A stretch of DNA of 7,588 nt, from positions 1 through 7,588 of the forward strand of contig BNXH01000072.1 in assembly GCA_025999435.1 (NCBI GenBank), written 5' to 3'. The DNA comes from Bacteroidia bacterium. Its GTDB lineage: Bacteria; Bacteroidota; Bacteroidia; Bacteroidales; Dysgonomonadaceae. The notes under the pieces were generated by a model. It searched no databases, had not been told where the DNA came from, and saw only the letters and a program-made list of their open reading frames with translations. This document shows positions 1-6,582 of the stretch, one piece after another. The position numbers and the translations under genes were made by a program. Position 1 is the stretch's first letter. Every line of letters begins with the position of its first letter.

Positions 1-187
1 GCGCAACCCTGACAAATGTTTCCCTGAGCGGAAGTCCTATCAGGTTCTTTATACCGGATTCATTTGCTCTTTGAATACCTAACTCATCCAATGTTGCCTG
101 GATAGTTTGTATGATACTGTCTTTTGTATCGGCAATCGTGCCGTCAAAGTCGAGTATAATCGTTTTTATCCGGATTTTTTTATTCAT
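1..187 (-). CDS. HAD-superfamily hydrolase, N-terminal part (cut by window edge)
   Basis: Only the first 62 residues are in the window. They begin MNKKIRIKTIILDFDGTIAD, which is HAD motif I: Asp13 is the expected nucleophile and Asp15 the expected general acid/base, as in phosphoglycolate-phosphatase-like (subfamily IA) enzymes. The following helix (TKDSIIQTIQATLDELGI) and the NLIGLPLRETF stretch fit the start of the helical cap. The start at 187 is firm because an in-frame TGA lies directly upstream of the ATG. It follows the methyltransferase at 287-1075 after 99 bases, the longest gap in the gene train, so it may be the last gene of the operon or have its own promoter. The substrate cannot be told from this part. 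Confidence 0.85.
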   Translation of the reverse strand, partial: MNKKIRIKTIILDFDGTIADTKDSIIQTIQATLDELGIQRANESGIKNLIGLPLRETFVRVA

Positions 188-286
188 TCAATCTATGCTT
201 TTTTCTTTTTGAATTGCGATTTGACCAACATTTTATGGACAGGTTTTACCAGGAATATTCCCGTAGCAATTTTATCCACGCTCAAA
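188..286. other. Short intergenic gap, no gene seen
   Basis: These 99 bases separate the stop codon of the methyltransferase from the HAD start codon. One minus-strand frame stays open through here to position 193, but it is out of phase with the methyltransferase and gives a Lys-rich tail without family resemblance. I see no clear hairpin or promoter consensus. Confidence 0.4.
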
Positions 287-1075
287 TTAGTTGATTGGGT
301 AACCATTCTTCTTCCCAATATAAAACACATAGCCATAATACGCTTTATAATTGCTGTATAATTGTGCTTCGTGCCGTTCACTTGCGATGAACCCTTCGGC
401 AGTTTTATTACCTGCATATTTTTTTAAGAAAACTTCTTGTGCTGCAATTTGAGGGGCGTAGAAATGCTCCGTCCAGCAGTTCTCCGGCAGGATAAACGAA
501 GCAACAGGAATGTATCCGGCTTTCTGCATTTGTGCTACTTTGTTTGGGATGGTGTTTATTTCGGGATAAGCATCCATCCAAAAGTCATTGATTTCGGCAG
601 GACGTTCTTCTGTAAACCACGACGCTTCGGTAACGGCAATATATCCTCCGGGGTTTAAAAACTTACGCCATTCGTTCAGTCCCCGCTCAAAACCGATATT
701 GTAGATTGCCCCTTCCGACCAGATTAAGTCAAATACCCCTTCCCTGAAAGGAATATTGTCCATTGAACCGACAACGCCTTTTACCCGCTCTTGCAGGTTC
801 AGTTTAACGGCATTGGTGTTGAACAGGTCGATAAAAGCGGGAAAGAGGTCTATTCCCGTTATATCCCCCGGCGCGTGTTGCGCTAAAACCATTGTCTGAC
901 CGCCTGTCCCGCAACCGAGGTCGAGTATTTGCGATTCGGCGGTAAGGTTGTCGATAAAACTCAATGCCTTAACGGTCATTTCGGGACTGCCGGGTCCCTG
1001 CCGTTCCAACCGCGAGAAATATTCGCAGATTAAATTCACGTCAAATTCGTGAATGGATTTGTTTTCGTGTTCCAT
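287..1075 (-). CDS. Class I SAM-dependent methyltransferase
   Basis: A 262-residue Rossmann-fold methyltransferase. Motif I is [12 protein letters not shown] (residues 50-61), the acidic residue at the end of strand beta2 is Asp76 (TGIDLFP), the motif GSMDNIPF (about 103-110) would contact the adenine, and [15 protein letters not shown] (about 114-128) forms beta4. The stretch [23 protein letters not shown] is the usual post-motif region. From memory it closely matches a family of Bacteroides methyltransferases of about 257 residues, some solved by structural genomics but without known substrate. The tail YVFYIGKK ends about where those proteins do. The start is preceded by an A/G-rich stretch (AAGAAAGAAGAAAAT). 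It lies 18 bases downstream of the DUF3788 gene. The acceptor substrate is unknown; a small molecule is more likely than DNA or rRNA. Confidence 0.9.
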   Translation of the reverse strand: MEHENKSIHEFDVNLICEYFSRLERQGPGSPEMTVKALSFIDNLTAESQILDLGCGTGGQTMVLAQHAPGDITGIDLFPAFIDLFNTNAVKLNLQERVKGVVGSMDNIPFREGVFDLIWSEGAIYNIGFERGLNEWRKFLNPGGYIAVTEASWFTEERPAEINDFWMDAYPEINTIPNKVAQMQKAGYIPVASFILPENCWTEHFYAPQIAAQEVFLKKYAGNKTAEGFIASERHEAQLYSNYKAYYGYVFYIGKKNGYPIN

Positions 1076-1093
1076 ATTTTCTTCTTTCTTGTT

Positions 1094-1513
1094 TTATTTT
1101 AATTCCTTTTTATACTTTGCTATTTTCAGTAAATCGGTTAATTGTTCTCTCGTATTGATATTGATTATTAATGGAATTAATTTCCCCGCCGGTTTGGTGT
1201 GAAAAAATACTTCTTTAATTTGCTCTGAAATATCCAAAGACGCAATGCTTTCAAGGTGTTTTTCCGTGAAGTAAAACGAGATTTTGAAAAAACCTTCCCA
1301 AACTGAAAGCCATAAGATTGTCTTTTTCTTGTCGCAAACTTTGCACAACCATGATTTGCCGTCTTTATAGTAGTTCCAAGTGACCGTTAATGAAAATTCG
1401 TCTTGAGTTAGCCTCGTTATCATTTCTTCAAAGACATTGTAAACATTGCCGAGTACATCTTTTAAAACTTCCTCTGACGGAAAGATATTTTGTTCCTTTA
1501 ATAATTGACTCAT
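1094..1513 (-). CDS. DUF3788 family protein
   Basis: A 139-residue soluble protein with no signal peptide or membrane segment. It carries the pattern I associate with DUF3788: a central W-x-YYKDGKSWLCK segment (46-58), then KKKTILWLSVWEGFFKISFYFTEK (62-85), then a KPAGKLIPLIININ strand near residue 110. The function of the family is not known. Small Bacteroidota and Firmicutes proteins of this type often sit beside methyltransferases and AraC/GyrI-type genes, as here (family knowledge from memory). It starts 6 bases after the shortened flavodoxin and is followed after 18 bases by the methyltransferase. Conserved aromatic residues suggest a ligand-binding fold, but that is an inference. Confidence 0.8.
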   Translation of the reverse strand: MSQLLKEQNIFPSEEVLKDVLGNVYNVFEEMITRLTQDEFSLTVTWNYYKDGKSWLCKVCDKKKTILWLSVWEGFFKISFYFTEKHLESIASLDISEQIKEVFFHTKPAGKLIPLIININTREQLTDLLKIAKYKKELK

Positions 1514-1519
1514 GATTCC

Positions 1520-1822
1520 TTACCTGTTGATTTCCTGTACAAATCTATCTATATTATCGCTGTTTATGTCCGAAACGCTTTTATCCGTTTGTTTTTTGAC
1601 AAACGCCTGCATGAGTTTCGATGATTGCCCTGCATAAATGGACGTTCCGAGTATAATTCCTTCAAAGGAACTAATATTGGGCAATTTATCTTCTTTCAGG
1701 TTGAAAATGGATATTTGATTGCCACCTGACTTTTCGGCAATCTTACGGACAACTTTTTCGGTAGTTCCTTGTTTGGAACAATATACAATTGCTATTTTCA
1801 TCTTCTCTTTCTTTGTTTCCAT
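1520..1822 (-). CDS. Flavodoxin-like protein with internal in-frame deletion
   Basis: At 100 residues this is far shorter than its paralogue at 4900-5385 (161). Residues 8-76 match that protein from its start: the FMN phosphate loop SKQGTTEK (16-23) and the LGTSIYAGQSSKLMQ segment (58-72). The sequence then jumps to TDKSVSDINSDNIDRFVQEI, which matches TDKSISQIDEESINRFIGEF at the very end of the paralogue. About 67 middle residues are missing, including the ICGMEPD strand and the GGEF region, so several core strands of the Rossmann fold are lost. The frame is kept. It is probably inactive or a shortened remnant. The first ATG (1822) adds seven residues; the second ATG at 1801 has a better AAAGAGAAG leader and fits the family start, giving 93 residues. 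It lies 1 base after the methyltransferase. Confidence 0.75.
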   Translation of the reverse strand: METKKEKMKIAIVYCSKQGTTEKVVRKIAEKSGGNQISIFNLKEDKLPNISSFEGIILGTSIYAGQSSKLMQAFVKKQTDKSVSDINSDNIDRFVQEINR

Positions 1823-1823
1823 T

Positions 1824-2483
1824 CTAATTTTCTATAAAACGCCTCTGGCATTTCACCACTGTAAATTTCAATGGAGGATTATTTTCTAAAAATTTAACCG
1901 ACTCATCCATCTCCGAAAAATCTATCAATCCGTACTCCCTAAATTCCTGCTCAATGGATTCCGAATCATAAAAAAACAATTTTGCGCCGCTTGTCATCAA
2001 AAAACGGTTTTTGCTGAGTGGCTTCCCTTTCCCATACAATGAATCATTTTTTGAAATCGTCGAAAAAATCATCCATCCGTTTGGTTTTAATTGGGCATAA
2101 CAATCTTTGATAAACTTTTTCCGTTCACGCTTATTCAGTAAATGAATCAGTGCATAGCAATATATTCCATCGTAGAATTTATTATCAAAAGGCATGTCAG
2201 TTACAGAACCTTGATATATCAGCATATTATTATTATCAAATTTTGCTAAATCAATTGCCGTTTTTGAAATTTCAATTCCGGTAACATTGATTCCATTGTC
2301 AAGAAAAATCCTTGCATTCCTGCCATATCCGATTCCCGGAATTAATATGTCTGCGATTTTTTCCTTTATAAAAAAATCTTTTGCGGCAATTGCAGAATCT
2401 GCAGGCTCAAAGCCCCACATAGTTTGCTTTTCTATATAATTTGATTCCCAAAATTCATCCTGTTTCATGTTCAATCGTTTCAT
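1824..2483 (-). CDS. Class I SAM-dependent methyltransferase (TehB/TPMT-like)
   Basis: A 219-residue methyltransferase with the N-terminal signature FWESNYIEKQTMWGFEP seen in the TehB/thiopurine-methyltransferase-like group. Motif I is ILIPGIGYGRNARIF (46-60); the usual Asp before the Gly loop is replaced by Ile-Pro, as in some members of this group. The acidic ribose-binding residue is Glu71 (TGIEIS). GSVTDMPF (about 96-103) and YDGIYCYALIHLL (about 107-119) complete the SAM site. The start codon overlaps the stop of the radical SAM gene by one base (TAATG), which suggests translational coupling; Met6 (ATG at 2468) is an alternative start. The sequence is AT-rich like its direct neighbours. 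Substrates of relatives include oxyanions, thiols and small drugs; the one here cannot be named. Confidence 0.85.
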   Translation of the reverse strand: MKRLNMKQDEFWESNYIEKQTMWGFEPADSAIAAKDFFIKEKIADILIPGIGYGRNARIFLDNGINVTGIEISKTAIDLAKFDNNNMLIYQGSVTDMPFDNKFYDGIYCYALIHLLNKRERKKFIKDCYAQLKPNGWMIFSTISKNDSLYGKGKPLSKNRFLMTSGAKLFFYDSESIEQEFREYGLIDFSEMDESVKFLENNPPLKFTVVKCQRRFIEN

Positions 2484-3370
2484 TAGGAAAACAACTTTAA
2501 TTGTTTAACCTTTTCATTTGTGTTCTTGTAGGATTTGACAATATCCTCCATTTTGTACAACAATCCGTATTTTTGACATTCTTCCTTGAAAATGATGGCT
2601 ATGTTTTTATTGGGCGAATTGCAAATATAATGGTTGCCGAATGTTTTTATATATTTGTCTTTCAATCCATTAAAATGCTTGTCCAATTGATTGTAAAAAT
2701 AGGTTCTTTGGTTCTCGCGTAAAGTTACGCCGCCCATCGACCAAACAAATTTTGCCCCGTTTTCGTAAGATAATCGTATGATTTGCTTTACATTTTCTTC
2801 CGTATCGGTTATAAATGGAATAATCGGGGTTAATAAAGTGCCGACAAACAGTCCCGCATCTGCTAATTGCTTCATCGCCTTCAATCTTTCGGAACTGCGA
2901 CAAACATTAGGTTCTATGATTTTTGACAAGTCATCGTCCGAAGCGGTGATGGTCAGTTTCAAGATAACGTTTTGCAATCGGTTGATTTCTTTAAATATAT
3001 CAATATCCCTTACAATCAAATCGCTTTTTGTTTCGAGCGATACGCCAAAACCGTAGCGATTTATCAGTTTTAAAGCATTTCGCGTTATTTCGTATTGTTT
3101 TTCAAAAGGATTATAGGTATCCGACATGGCGCCGATGCCTATCACGCCTTTCTTTCGTTTGGTTTGCAGTTCTTTTTCTAATATTTGCAGTTCATCTTTT
3201 TTCGCTCTGACCGTATCGAAATTTTCCACCTGATAACAATCGCTTCTGCTATCGCAATAAATGCAGCCATGCGAGCAACCTTTATACAGATTCATATTGT
3301 AATCTGCACCAAACCAGTTGTCGCCGTGAGTGAATTTTTGCAGGATTGTTTTTGCGGGGATAAATTCCAT
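2483..3370 (-). CDS. Radical SAM protein, spore photoproduct lyase-like (COG1533 type)
   Basis: A 295-residue radical SAM enzyme. The [4Fe-4S] motif is CSHGCIYC with Cys32, Cys36 and Cys39 (CX3CX2C), preceded by the typical MNLYKGCSHGC context and followed by DSRSDCY. Further family marks are GAMSDTYNPFEK (about 80-91), VSLETKSDLIVRD (about 109-121), LKLTITASDD (about 137-146) and EPNVCRSSERLKAMKQLADAG (about 153-173). This is the SplB-related family of uncharacterised proteins found widely in bacteria and archaea; the length is usual. It is not a sporulation gene here because Bacteroidota do not form spores. DNA-lesion repair or modification of a small substrate are both possible. It starts 7 bases after the ClbS-like gene and its stop overlaps the start of the methyltransferase, so the two may act on one substrate. 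Confidence 0.9.
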   Translation of the reverse strand: MEFIPAKTILQKFTHGDNWFGADYNMNLYKGCSHGCIYCDSRSDCYQVENFDTVRAKKDELQILEKELQTKRKKGVIGIGAMSDTYNPFEKQYEITRNALKLINRYGFGVSLETKSDLIVRDIDIFKEINRLQNVILKLTITASDDDLSKIIEPNVCRSSERLKAMKQLADAGLFVGTLLTPIIPFITDTEENVKQIIRLSYENGAKFVWSMGGVTLRENQRTYFYNQLDKHFNGLKDKYIKTFGNHYICNSPNKNIAIIFKEECQKYGLLYKMEDIVKSYKNTNEKVKQLKLFS

Positions 3371-3377
3371 ACCATGT

Positions 3378-3917
3378 TTATTGCTTGCGTGTTTTTATGT
3401 GTGCTTTGATTTTCTTCATCGCCCAATCGTAATGACTTGAAGTTACCGACACACAATATGCACCCAAGAATGCGCCTCCTGTCCATGCCAGAGCAGTTTC
3501 CGAGAATAATTCATCGTTAGTAAAATCTTCAATCAGAGCCATTACTTGTGCGTGACTTTCATGCAACATTGTCTTCGCATCTGCCAAAGGAGTGCTCTGA
3601 TGTTTCTTCCAATATTCAACGTTCAGCGCCGGATATGTCCGCCAGTTATACGGCGAGGGAAGAAAGGGCTGAGGCTTGCCTTTTTGATTGGTATTTACCC
3701 AATCCAACAGCAGTTGATGCCATTCATACAGATGTACCAATACGTCGCGCACATTCTTATCTCTTCCCCAATGGGTTTCTTTGCCTATCGTGGCCATTTC
3801 GACACTGAAAGTTTCATTCTGAACCTCGTCGGACATCGTGTCCATGAGTTTCCACAATTTGCCGAACTGTTCGCCGGCTGCAAATACCAAATCGTTTTTT
3901 GTTGTAGGTCGTGCCAT
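3378..3917 (-). CDS. ClbS/DfsB family four-helix bundle protein (DUF1706)
   Basis: A 179-residue cytosolic protein of the DinB-like four-helix bundle fold. Its start MARPTTKNDLV resembles the ClbS start, and the core NVRDVLVHLYEWHQLLLDWV (55-74), PFLPSPYNWRTYPALN (about 84-99), the LxxSHxxVMxLIExFTNDELF segment (about 118-138) and the tail SSHYDWAMKKIKAHIK (about 159-174) are family hallmarks. ClbS protects colibactin-producing E. coli by hydrolysing the electrophilic cyclopropane warhead; DfsB is another member. By hand alignment the catalytically important ClbS Tyr55 corresponds to His62 here, so the activity may differ. A good Shine-Dalgarno (AAGAAGGAA) lies just upstream of the ATG. It starts 22 bases after the GNAT gene. 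A role in toxin or electrophile protection is an inference from the family. Confidence 0.88.
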   Translation of the reverse strand: MARPTTKNDLVFAAGEQFGKLWKLMDTMSDEVQNETFSVEMATIGKETHWGRDKNVRDVLVHLYEWHQLLLDWVNTNQKGKPQPFLPSPYNWRTYPALNVEYWKKHQSTPLADAKTMLHESHAQVMALIEDFTNDELFSETALAWTGGAFLGAYCVSVTSSHYDWAMKKIKAHIKTRKQ

Positions 3918-3939
3918 TTTTTGTTCCTTCTTGATTTAA

Positions 3940-4392
3940 TTATACAATTATTTTTGCAAAACAAACACTGCTGCCCAAACATTCATATTGTCCGTAGTTG
4001 GCAATTTTTGAATAACCTTTCATTTGATAGAGACTAATGGCATCAGGTAATTTTTTCCCTGTTTCCAGGATACACTTTCTAAAACCCAACTCCTTCGCCC
4101 ATTTTTCCAATTCGTCCAGTATTATTGAAGCAATTCCTTTTCGCCGCTCTTTTTCCAAAACGAACATTCTTTTTATTTCTGTTGTATCGGACGAATATTC
4201 TCTAATCGCCCCACAACCAACGGCTTCGTTTTCGCGATATACGACAATCGAATATTTAATCGTTTCAATCTTATTGAAAGGCTCACAGACACAATGAGCC
4301 GTTTTATCTATTCTATCCAAATAATCATCCAACTGTCGGACAAGATTTTGGAAATCCTTGTTATCCGAATTTGTTCGTTCAACTGTTATCAT
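3940..4392 (-). CDS. GNAT family N-acetyltransferase
   Basis: A 150-residue single-domain acetyltransferase. Strand beta2/3 is YSIVVYRENEAVGCGAIREYS (47-67), beta4 with motif A is TEIKRMFVLEKERRKGIASIILDELEKWAKELG (71-103), where ERRKGIAS is the pyrophosphate-binding R/K-x-x-G-x-A loop for acetyl-CoA. LETGKKLPDAISLYQMKGYSKI (109-130) is motif B. The ATG overlaps the stop of the PPOX-fold gene by four bases (ATGA), so translation is coupled. The acceptor amine is unknown. The family includes aminoglycoside, aminotripeptide and toxin acetyltransferases, and the operon context favours small-molecule detoxification, but nothing in the acceptor site shows this. Confidence 0.9.
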   Translation of the reverse strand: MITVERTNSDNKDFQNLVRQLDDYLDRIDKTAHCVCEPFNKIETIKYSIVVYRENEAVGCGAIREYSSDTTEIKRMFVLEKERRKGIASIILDELEKWAKELGFRKCILETGKKLPDAISLYQMKGYSKIANYGQYECLGSSVCFAKIIV

Positions 4393-4856
4393 AATTTTTC
4401 AGTTGTAACCGTAAAATCAGCGTATGTTTTCAACTTCGCAGGCACAAATCGCAAAAGCGTATAATCGCTTTCGCCCTTCGGATAATACATTTCCCAACCT
4501 TTCTGCCACGCCCGTTGCCGCAATTCGTTGTCGGTAATGATTTCCACCGTACCTTGCAGCAATACGCCGTAAAATTTTTGCGGCTCGCAATAATACAGGC
4601 TCGCTTTACCGTTTTGTTGAATTTCGGCAAATTTCTGCGAACTTGTATTGGTGGTCATAAAAACTGTAAGCGGATTTTCTTCTGCCTCGTGAATCGCCAC
4701 TAATCCGGGGTACTCGTTCGGATTTTTCAGGTTGAGCATCGCACGGGTGGAGGGAAAACCGTCTTTGTCGATATTCGTTAAATAAACTACCGACGCGGCT
4801 TCCATCATTTTCAGGCATTCTGCCTGCTTCGCTGATAAATTTATTTTTGATTCCAT
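4389..4856 (-). CDS. Pyridoxamine 5'-phosphate oxidase-fold flavin-binding protein
   Basis: A 155-residue split-barrel protein of the general-stress-protein-26/PPOX-like type. The early strands ASVVYLTNIDKDGFPSTRAM (21-40) and the TVFMTTNTSSQKFAEIQQNGKASLYYCEP segment (about 64-92) contain the residues that usually contact the FMN or F420 phosphate (TRAM; T-S-x-K). GVLLQGTVEII (about 97-107) is the next barrel strand. It is too short to be the PdxH enzyme of vitamin B6 synthesis, so a flavin-dependent reductase or flavin store is more likely. A good AAAAGGG ribosome site lies just upstream of the ATG. It follows the flavodoxin after 43 bases and overlaps the GNAT start, placing two flavin-type proteins together. 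Confidence 0.88.
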   Translation of the reverse strand: MESKINLSAKQAECLKMMEAASVVYLTNIDKDGFPSTRAMLNLKNPNEYPGLVAIHEAEENPLTVFMTTNTSSQKFAEIQQNGKASLYYCEPQKFYGVLLQGTVEIITDNELRQRAWQKGWEMYYPKGESDYTLLRFVPAKLKTYADFTVTTEKL

Positions 4857-4899
4857 TTTTTACCCTTTTCAGACAATTATCTAACTTTAATTTAAACCA

Positions 4900-5385
4900 T
4901 TAATTCAATAAAAATTCTCCAATAAACCTGTTAATACTTTCCTCATCTATTTGAGAAATACTCTTATCCGTTTTCGCGATACGCTTGATAATTGCCCGTT
5001 CAAAGAAATTCATTTTCTCGAACTGAAATTCACCTCCGGCAAAGCATGTTGAAACGGCATGTTGATGTAATGCCTGGGGATAGGCATTTGTCAATTCCTG
5101 TTGTCGCTTGGATGTGTCCGGTTCCATTCCGCAAATGAACAACGCTAATCGCTTTTGTGTCAATACTGCCATGTTGTCCTTGCAGAAACGTTGCATCGTT
5201 TTTGATGATGTTCCGGCATAAATGGATGTGCCTAAAACTATTCCGTCAAAGGAATTGAGGTCGGGACATTTCACTTTTTTCAGGTCAATGATTGATACCT
5301 GACTGCCGGTTAATCGTCCGGCAATCATTTGCGCAACCTTGGCGGTTGTTCCATGCTTGGATGTGTAAATGATGGCTGTTTTCAT
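4900..5385 (-). CDS. Flavodoxin domain protein (HemG-like), intact
   Basis: A 161-residue flavodoxin. The FMN phosphate loop is TSKHGTTAKVA (8-18), the isoalloxazine-flanking loops are LGTSIYAGTSSKTMQ (51-65) and FICGMEPD (83-90), and CFAGGEFQFEKMNFFERAIIKRIAKTDKS (114-142) is the C-terminal signature shared with menaquinone-dependent protoporphyrinogen oxidase-type flavodoxins in Bacteroidota and Clostridia. The length is normal. The ATG overlaps the stop of the beta-lactamase gene by four bases (ATGA). It is the full-length paralogue of the shortened gene at 1520-1822. It may act as an electron carrier or quinone-linked dehydrogenase; a haem biosynthesis role is not supported by the neighbours. 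Confidence 0.9.
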   Translation of the reverse strand: MKTAIIYTSKHGTTAKVAQMIAGRLTGSQVSIIDLKKVKCPDLNSFDGIVLGTSIYAGTSSKTMQRFCKDNMAVLTQKRLALFICGMEPDTSKRQQELTNAYPQALHQHAVSTCFAGGEFQFEKMNFFERAIIKRIAKTDKSISQIDEESINRFIGEFLLN

Positions 5386-6119
5386 TTTTTCAATAATTCT
5401 TTTGTATGCTGCAATAATTCTTTTCCGCCAATCCCTCCATGCCCCGGAATAACAATTTTTGCTTCGGGAAACTTCTCAATCACTTTTTGAATGGTTTTTG
5501 TCCATTCTTCCGGTTGGGCATCCGACAGGTTTCCAAGTCCTTTGGAATGAATATCTTTTGCCATGCATCCGCCAAACAGAATTTTTTCGGAAGGAATCCA
5601 AACCACAATATTATCCGTCGAATGACCGCCACCCAAATAATAACAGTGAACATCTTCGCCATACAGGTTTAATTGCAGGGAATCTGCAAATCCGTTTTGT
5701 GGAACAGGCTTTCCATGTTCTTTTGCTAAATCAACCGTCATCTGATTGGCGTATGATTTTACGCCCTTTGAATGAAGATAATCCAAGCCGCCGAGACAGT
5801 CTTCGTGCCAATGGTTGGGAACGAAAGTAGAAACTGTGGCTTTTAACGAATCGGCAATCCATTTTACCAAAGTTTCCGTTTGACTGTCGGTTACCGGAGT
5901 GTCAAAAAGAAACGCTTCGTCCTTGCTTACCAAAATCAAGCCGTTGGAAGATACTTTGCCGAATCCGTCTATTTCAGAAGCAGATACATGAACGTATGCC
6001 TTTTCCGAAAGTTTTATCAATTCGACGTCTTCGGAAATCCGTATCTTCGGGTAATCGGATTGCGCCCGTAAAGGTAACTGAATGAGTAATATAAAAAGAA
6101 AAAACAGATGTGTCTTCAT
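5382..6119 (-). CDS. Subclass B1 metallo-beta-lactamase (CcrA/CfiA-related)
   Basis: A 245-residue secreted zinc hydrolase. Residues 1-19 form a Sec signal peptide (MKTHLFFLFILLIQLPLRA, cleavage likely before Gln20); there is no lipobox Cys, so it should be a soluble periplasmic enzyme. All six B1 zinc ligands are present: His103 and His105 with Asp107 in NHWHEDCLGGL, His166 in GGGHSTDN, Cys185 in FGGC and His227 in PGHGG. Lys188 matches the Lys that binds the beta-lactam carboxylate (BBL Lys224) and Asn197 in GNLSDA matches Asn233. The mobile flap reads EIDGFGKVSSN, with Phe53 where CcrA, as I recall it, has Trp. The YANQMT..LAKEHG and HCYYLGGGHSTDNIVVW stretches are strikingly CcrA-like. 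Expected activity is hydrolysis of penicillins, cephalosporins and carbapenems. It begins 6 bases after the GyrI-like gene. Confidence 0.95.
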   Translation of the reverse strand: MKTHLFFLFILLIQLPLRAQSDYPKIRISEDVELIKLSEKAYVHVSASEIDGFGKVSSNGLILVSKDEAFLFDTPVTDSQTETLVKWIADSLKATVSTFVPNHWHEDCLGGLDYLHSKGVKSYANQMTVDLAKEHGKPVPQNGFADSLQLNLYGEDVHCYYLGGGHSTDNIVVWIPSEKILFGGCMAKDIHSKGLGNLSDAQPEEWTKTIQKVIEKFPEAKIVIPGHGGIGGKELLQHTKELLKK

Positions 6120-6125
6120 TTTATT

Positions 6126-6581
6126 TTAATTCTGTTTAATAACCGGAATCCATATTTCACTTTTATAATCGGGCGAACTCATATCTCCATCGGAATACCA
6201 CTCAATTTCCGGTGCATTGGCATGTTGATAACCCGACGACGGAAACCATTCATTGAATATGTACCGGCATCCGTCCTGTACGGCTTTGGGCATCGCGCCG
6301 GTTATCTCGAAGACAATCCACTGTGCGGCGGGAATATCCAACTTCTCAAATCCGGCAGGACATTCTTTTGTTGTCGCGGCGGCAATCCAGTAGTCAAAGC
6401 CGTTATCGTGCATTTCCGCGCATACGCCCAGTACGCCCGACGGCTTCAGGTTGGAAAGTTCGCCCAGCCTGTTCATTGTTTCTTCGGGCAAACTTGCCCA
6501 CATTTGCGGAATTTTGATGAAATTCTCGCCGTTTTCAATGGATGTAAAATTCTTTACTCCAATGACGCTGAATGCGTCCAA
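6126..6581 (-). CDS. GyrI-like small-molecule-binding domain protein (start disturbed)
   Basis: The open frame encodes about 151 residues of a GyrI-like/AraC effector-binding domain. It begins LDAFSVIGVKNFTSIEN, continues IPQMWASLPEE and GVLGVCAEMHDNGFDYWIAAAT, and ends with the family signature W-x-F-x-x-T..P-AVQDGCRYIFNEWFPSSGY..APEIEWYSDGD and SEIWIPV. In the family this fold binds drugs or hydrophobic cations in AraC- and MerR-type regulators, inhibits gyrase poisons (SbmC), and in some members hydrolyses cyclopropane genotoxins. No ATG lies at the domain start: only a TTG at 6581, with TAG 18 bases upstream in frame. A +1-shifted piece at 6583-6633 carries a likely N-terminus, so this is either a frameshifted stand-alone protein of about 168 residues or the remnant of an AraC-type regulator that lost its DNA-binding part. 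Confidence 0.75.
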   Translation of the reverse strand: MDAFSVIGVKNFTSIENGENFIKIPQMWASLPEETMNRLGELSNLKPSGVLGVCAEMHDNGFDYWIAAATTKECPAGFEKLDIPAAQWIVFEITGAMPKAVQDGCRYIFNEWFPSSGYQHANAPEIEWYSDGDMSSPDYKSEIWIPVIKQN

Positions 6582-6582
6582 A

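Noticed and set aside
193..417. 74-codon minus-strand open frame covering the gap before the HAD gene
   Set aside because: It overlaps the methyltransferase out of phase and has no family resemblance; the methyltransferase already ends at the usual place.
3546..4037. 163-codon plus-strand open frame
   Set aside because: It lies antisense to the ClbS-like gene and the end of the GNAT gene, has Cys/His/Phe-rich low-plausibility residues and no domain; both opposing genes are clear family members.
4389..4856. PdxH, the vitamin B6 pathway pyridoxamine phosphate oxidase
   Set aside because: The protein is too short and lacks the C-terminal PdxH dimerisation part; only the flavin-binding split barrel is shared.
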